From Planctomycetota bacterium (GTDB lineage: Bacteria > Planctomycetota > Planctomycetia > Pirellulales > Lacipirellulaceae), in assembly GCA_029259975.1 (NCBI GenBank), contig JAJDEE010000512.1, positions 1-8,136 on the forward strand: a stretch of DNA of 8,136 nt, in the 5' to 3' direction. The translations under genes were made by a program, and so were the position numbers. A model generated the notes under the pieces. It was not told where the DNA came from and searched no databases. It was given only the letters and a program-made list of their open reading frames with translations. Position 1 is the first letter of the stretch. Each line of letters starts with the position of its first letter. This document shows, one piece after another, positions 6,479 to 8,136 of this stretch.

Positions 6479-8136
6479 TTAGCCAAACACCCGTTCGAGT
6501 AGTTCTTCGGTGTGCCATGGTTGATCTTGGGATAATGCTTCGTCGGCAGGGGGATTCTCCACGTCGACTTCGCTGTTGTCGCTTTGCTGTGGCAACTGCT
6601 TATCGGACGCTACATTGGCCGCAAATACGGCTACGATGGCTGGTTGATCTGCCAAGAAACTTGACTCTTCACCTGCCTCACTGCTTTGCCACTCTAGCGC
6701 TATCGCCGCGTCGATCAGCGCTACATTGCCCACTGCCGACTGCCCGTCCTCGACTGCCGCCAGCGGTGGAATGATATTACCATAGCTAACTTTCCACGCC
6801 GCGAAGTCACTCACGTCCGTATCGGTATCGTCGTCGCTGTTGCCGTCGGCGCGTTGGGCATAGAGTTTGCCAAAACCACGTTGCCAGGCCAAAAAGTCGG
6901 AACCGTCGACGTCGCCATCGGTATCGAAATCTGCCGACGGTGCGACCTGCGCTTCGTAGGCACCGATGTCAACACCGTTGACATTGCGTGCTAAACCTCG
7001 CTGGTCATCTATTTCAGTGACATCGTCATCGCCCGTATCGAGTGCCGGGCTGCCGGGCAGCAGGGCGTGCGTCCGGGTTAAGCCGCCGTTGTCAGCAAGC
7101 GGGCCTAGCAGTGGGGCGACATCAAGCAAGTTGTCATCGCCCGCTGCGATGCTCGCAAGCTGCGCTGCAGTAAGTCCACTGGTCGTATCGCCGATCAGGC
7201 TAAAGTTGACGTTGAGCGTCGTCGAGCCGAGATAGGAACGAAGGTCTGGAGCGGCGATGGCGGTATTGCCGGCCACGATCGAGTTTTGAATCGTTATGGA
7301 ACTTAAGTACCGTGCAAACACCCCACCACCCTCCTCAGCTGCCATGTTCCCGCTGACAGTGCTATCGGAAAGCGTCACGGGCCCAAATCGCGTTTGGATG
7401 CCGCCGCCATCGACGTCACTGGAGTTCCCGCTAACAGTGCTGCTATTTAGCGTTACTTCGCCGTAAAATGAGAAAATTCCACCGCCACCGCCTATGGTTC
7501 CAGAGGCAGAGTTACCGCTGATAGTGCTATCGGTTAGTGTTACTGGGCCGTTGATCGTAACTATGCCACCGCCACTGTTACTACTGCTGTTTTCACTGAC
7601 CGTGCTGTTGGTAAGCGTCACCGCGGTCCCCGCGTAGATACCTCCGCCACCGGCGACATCACCCGTGCTGCTATTTCCGCTAACGATACTGTCCGTAAGC
7701 GTCACCGTGCCTCCCAGCGCAAAGATACCGCCACCATTTGCAGCAGCCCCCGTAGTGCTGTTTCCGCTGACCGTGCTACTGGTGAGCGTCACAGCGCCAA
7801 AAGACGTCCAGATACCGCCACCATTTGCAGCAAACCCCGTAGTGTTGTTTCCGCTGATCGTAGTACCGGTGAGCGATAGAGTACCGCTGGAGTCAAAGCG
7901 AAGGCCCCCACCTTTGTCATTTTCAACGAATCCGTTTTGTAATGTCAGGCCGCCAAGCGTGAGATCGCCGGACCTATTTGAGAAATTCAAGACCCGAGAG
8001 TTCTGTTGGGCATCGATTGCAAGTAAGTCTTGTCCCGGACCGCTGATCGTGAGCGTTTCGGTTACCTCCAACTGGCCCGTACTCAGCGCAATGGTCCCCG
8101 AAAACGCATCCCCCACGAAGGTAATCTCGTCAGGAC
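6479..8136 (-). CDS. Secreted beta-helix repeat protein with choice-of-anchor-Q-like and dockerin-like modules (5' end outside window)
   Basis: C-terminal ~552 residues of a larger exported protein; the frame is open past the right edge (..PDEITFVGDAFSGTI), so the GTG at 8114-8116 is not a real start. Counting from that GTG: residues ~10-60 form the lead-in typical of polymorphic-repeat proteins (TGQLEVTETLTISGPG). Residues ~69-280 hold eight imperfect repeats of GGGI, 5-8 variable residues, VTLT.STVSGNS, expected to build a right-handed parallel beta-helix. Residues ~280-389 resemble the choice-of-anchor-Q region (NSIVAGN, FSLIGD, PLLGPLADNGGLT, HALLPGSPALDTG, DQRGLAR, VDIGAYE). Residues ~396-446 are a planctomycete dockerin-like pair of Asp-rich segments (DTDGDVDGSDFLAWQRGFG; DDDTDTDVSDFAAW). 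The last ~100 residues form an acidic tail with IDAAIALEW (468-476) and the end ELLERVFG. It is probably secreted or attached at the cell surface; its ligand or substrate is unknown. No terminator is evident on its strand beyond a weak stem over the stop codon. Confidence 0.88.
   Translation of the reverse strand, partial: PDEITFVGDAFSGTIALSTGQLEVTETLTISGPGQDLLAIDAQQNSRVLNFSNRSGDLTLGGLTLQNGFVENDKGGGLRFDSSGTLSLTGTTISGNNTTGFAANGGGIWTSFGAVTLTSSTVSGNSTTGAAANGGGIFALGGTVTLTDSIVSGNSSTGDVAGGGGIYAGTAVTLTNSTVSENSSSNSGGGIVTINGPVTLTDSTISGNSASGTIGGGGGIFSFYGEVTLNSSTVSGNSSDVDGGGIQTRFGPVTLSDSTVSGNMAAEEGGGVFARYLSSITIQNSIVAGNTAIAAPDLRSYLGSTTLNVNFSLIGDTTSGLTAAQLASIAAGDDNLLDVAPLLGPLADNGGLTRTHALLPGSPALDTGDDDVTEIDDQRGLARNVNGVDIGAYEAQVAPSADFDTDGDVDGSDFLAWQRGFGKLYAQRADGNSDDDTDTDVSDFAAWKVSYGNIIPPLAAVEDGQSAVGNVALIDAAIALEWQSSEAGEESSFLADQPAIVAVFAANVASDKQLPQQSDNSEVDVENPPADEALSQDQPWHTEELLERVFG
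6779..6931 (-). other. Dockerin-like module within the beta-helix protein
   Basis: Encodes residues ~396-446 of the visible protein: two Asp-rich calcium-loop-like segments, each followed by a hydrophobic D-F-x-A-W helix start (SDFLAW and SDFAAW). This duplicated layout is that of type I dockerins. In cellulosomes dockerins bind cohesins; the planctomycete form occurs on many exported proteins and its partner there is not established as far as I know. Confidence 0.75.
7279..7912 (-). repeat. Eight imperfect tandem coding repeats (~75-90 bases) in the beta-helix gene
   Basis: The repeat unit encodes GGGI..(5-8)..VTLT.STVSGNS; the GGG of successive copies falls at residues 69, 99, 128, 157, 182, 211, 237 and 263 of the visible protein, giving spacings of about 25-30 residues. 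Glycine and Asn/Ser positions are most constant, as expected for turns of a beta-helix. The two units starting at 7724 and 7811 are nearly the same in DNA sequence over ~60 bases; others have diverged mostly at variable positions. Confidence 0.85.

Noticed and set aside
6320..6502. Plus-strand 60-codon frame starting at ATG 6320, rich in Arg/Lys.
   Set aside because: No ribosome site, its start lies inside the terminator-like stem, it overlaps the end of the beta-helix gene, and the translation resembles nothing recognisable.
7279..7912. Regularly spaced repeats considered as a CRISPR-like array.
   Set aside because: The period is a multiple of three, the frame is open throughout, and the repeats encode a known beta-helix motif with no constant repeat and unique-spacer pattern.

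Overview
The window looks like chromosome from a planctomycete, most likely of the Pirellulales type. The evidence is indirect. It holds two eukaryotic-like Ser/Thr kinases close together, one with the DWG activation-loop motif common in that phylum and the other fused to a nucleotide-cyclase domain and a periplasmic sensor. It also holds a secreted beta-helix protein ending in a dockerin-like motif (DFDTDGDVDGSDFLAWQRGFG-type) of the kind planctomycetes carry on many exported proteins, a small Tyr/Pro-rich exported protein, and mostly weak or absent Shine-Dalgarno sites. No RNA genes, CRISPR arrays or insertion sequences were found.

Layout. Positions 1-1154 (+) encode the C-terminal part of GlnD, the PII uridylyltransferase: the HD domain and two ACT domains. 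Positions 1155-1471 hold no intact gene. The minus strand there carries what looks like the broken 5' end of an exported-protein gene. Next come five same-strand segments with short gaps: a compact soluble Ser/Thr kinase (1472-2482), a DUF4404-type helical protein (2570-2833), a cationic Tyr/Pro-rich secreted protein (2946-3272), and a 917-residue receptor (3340-6093) built as class III cyclase domain, Ser/Thr kinase, one transmembrane helix and dCache-like periplasmic domain. A 385-base non-coding stretch with several inverted repeats (6094-6478) separates this from a convergent minus-strand gene (6479-8136, 5' end outside the window). That gene encodes a beta-helix surface or secreted protein with eight imperfect GGGI...VTLT.STVSGNS repeats, a choice-of-anchor-Q-like module, a dockerin-like module and an acidic tail.

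How they may work together. The part of most interest is the kinase cluster at 1472-6093. The receptor could couple an extracytoplasmic ligand to a cytoplasmic kinase, with the cyclase domain producing or sensing a nucleotide. Its cyclase active site departs from the consensus, so catalysis cannot be assumed. The soluble kinase and two small proteins just upstream are candidates for partners or substrates, but only proximity and orientation support that. GlnD and the beta-helix protein are probably functionally unrelated neighbours.
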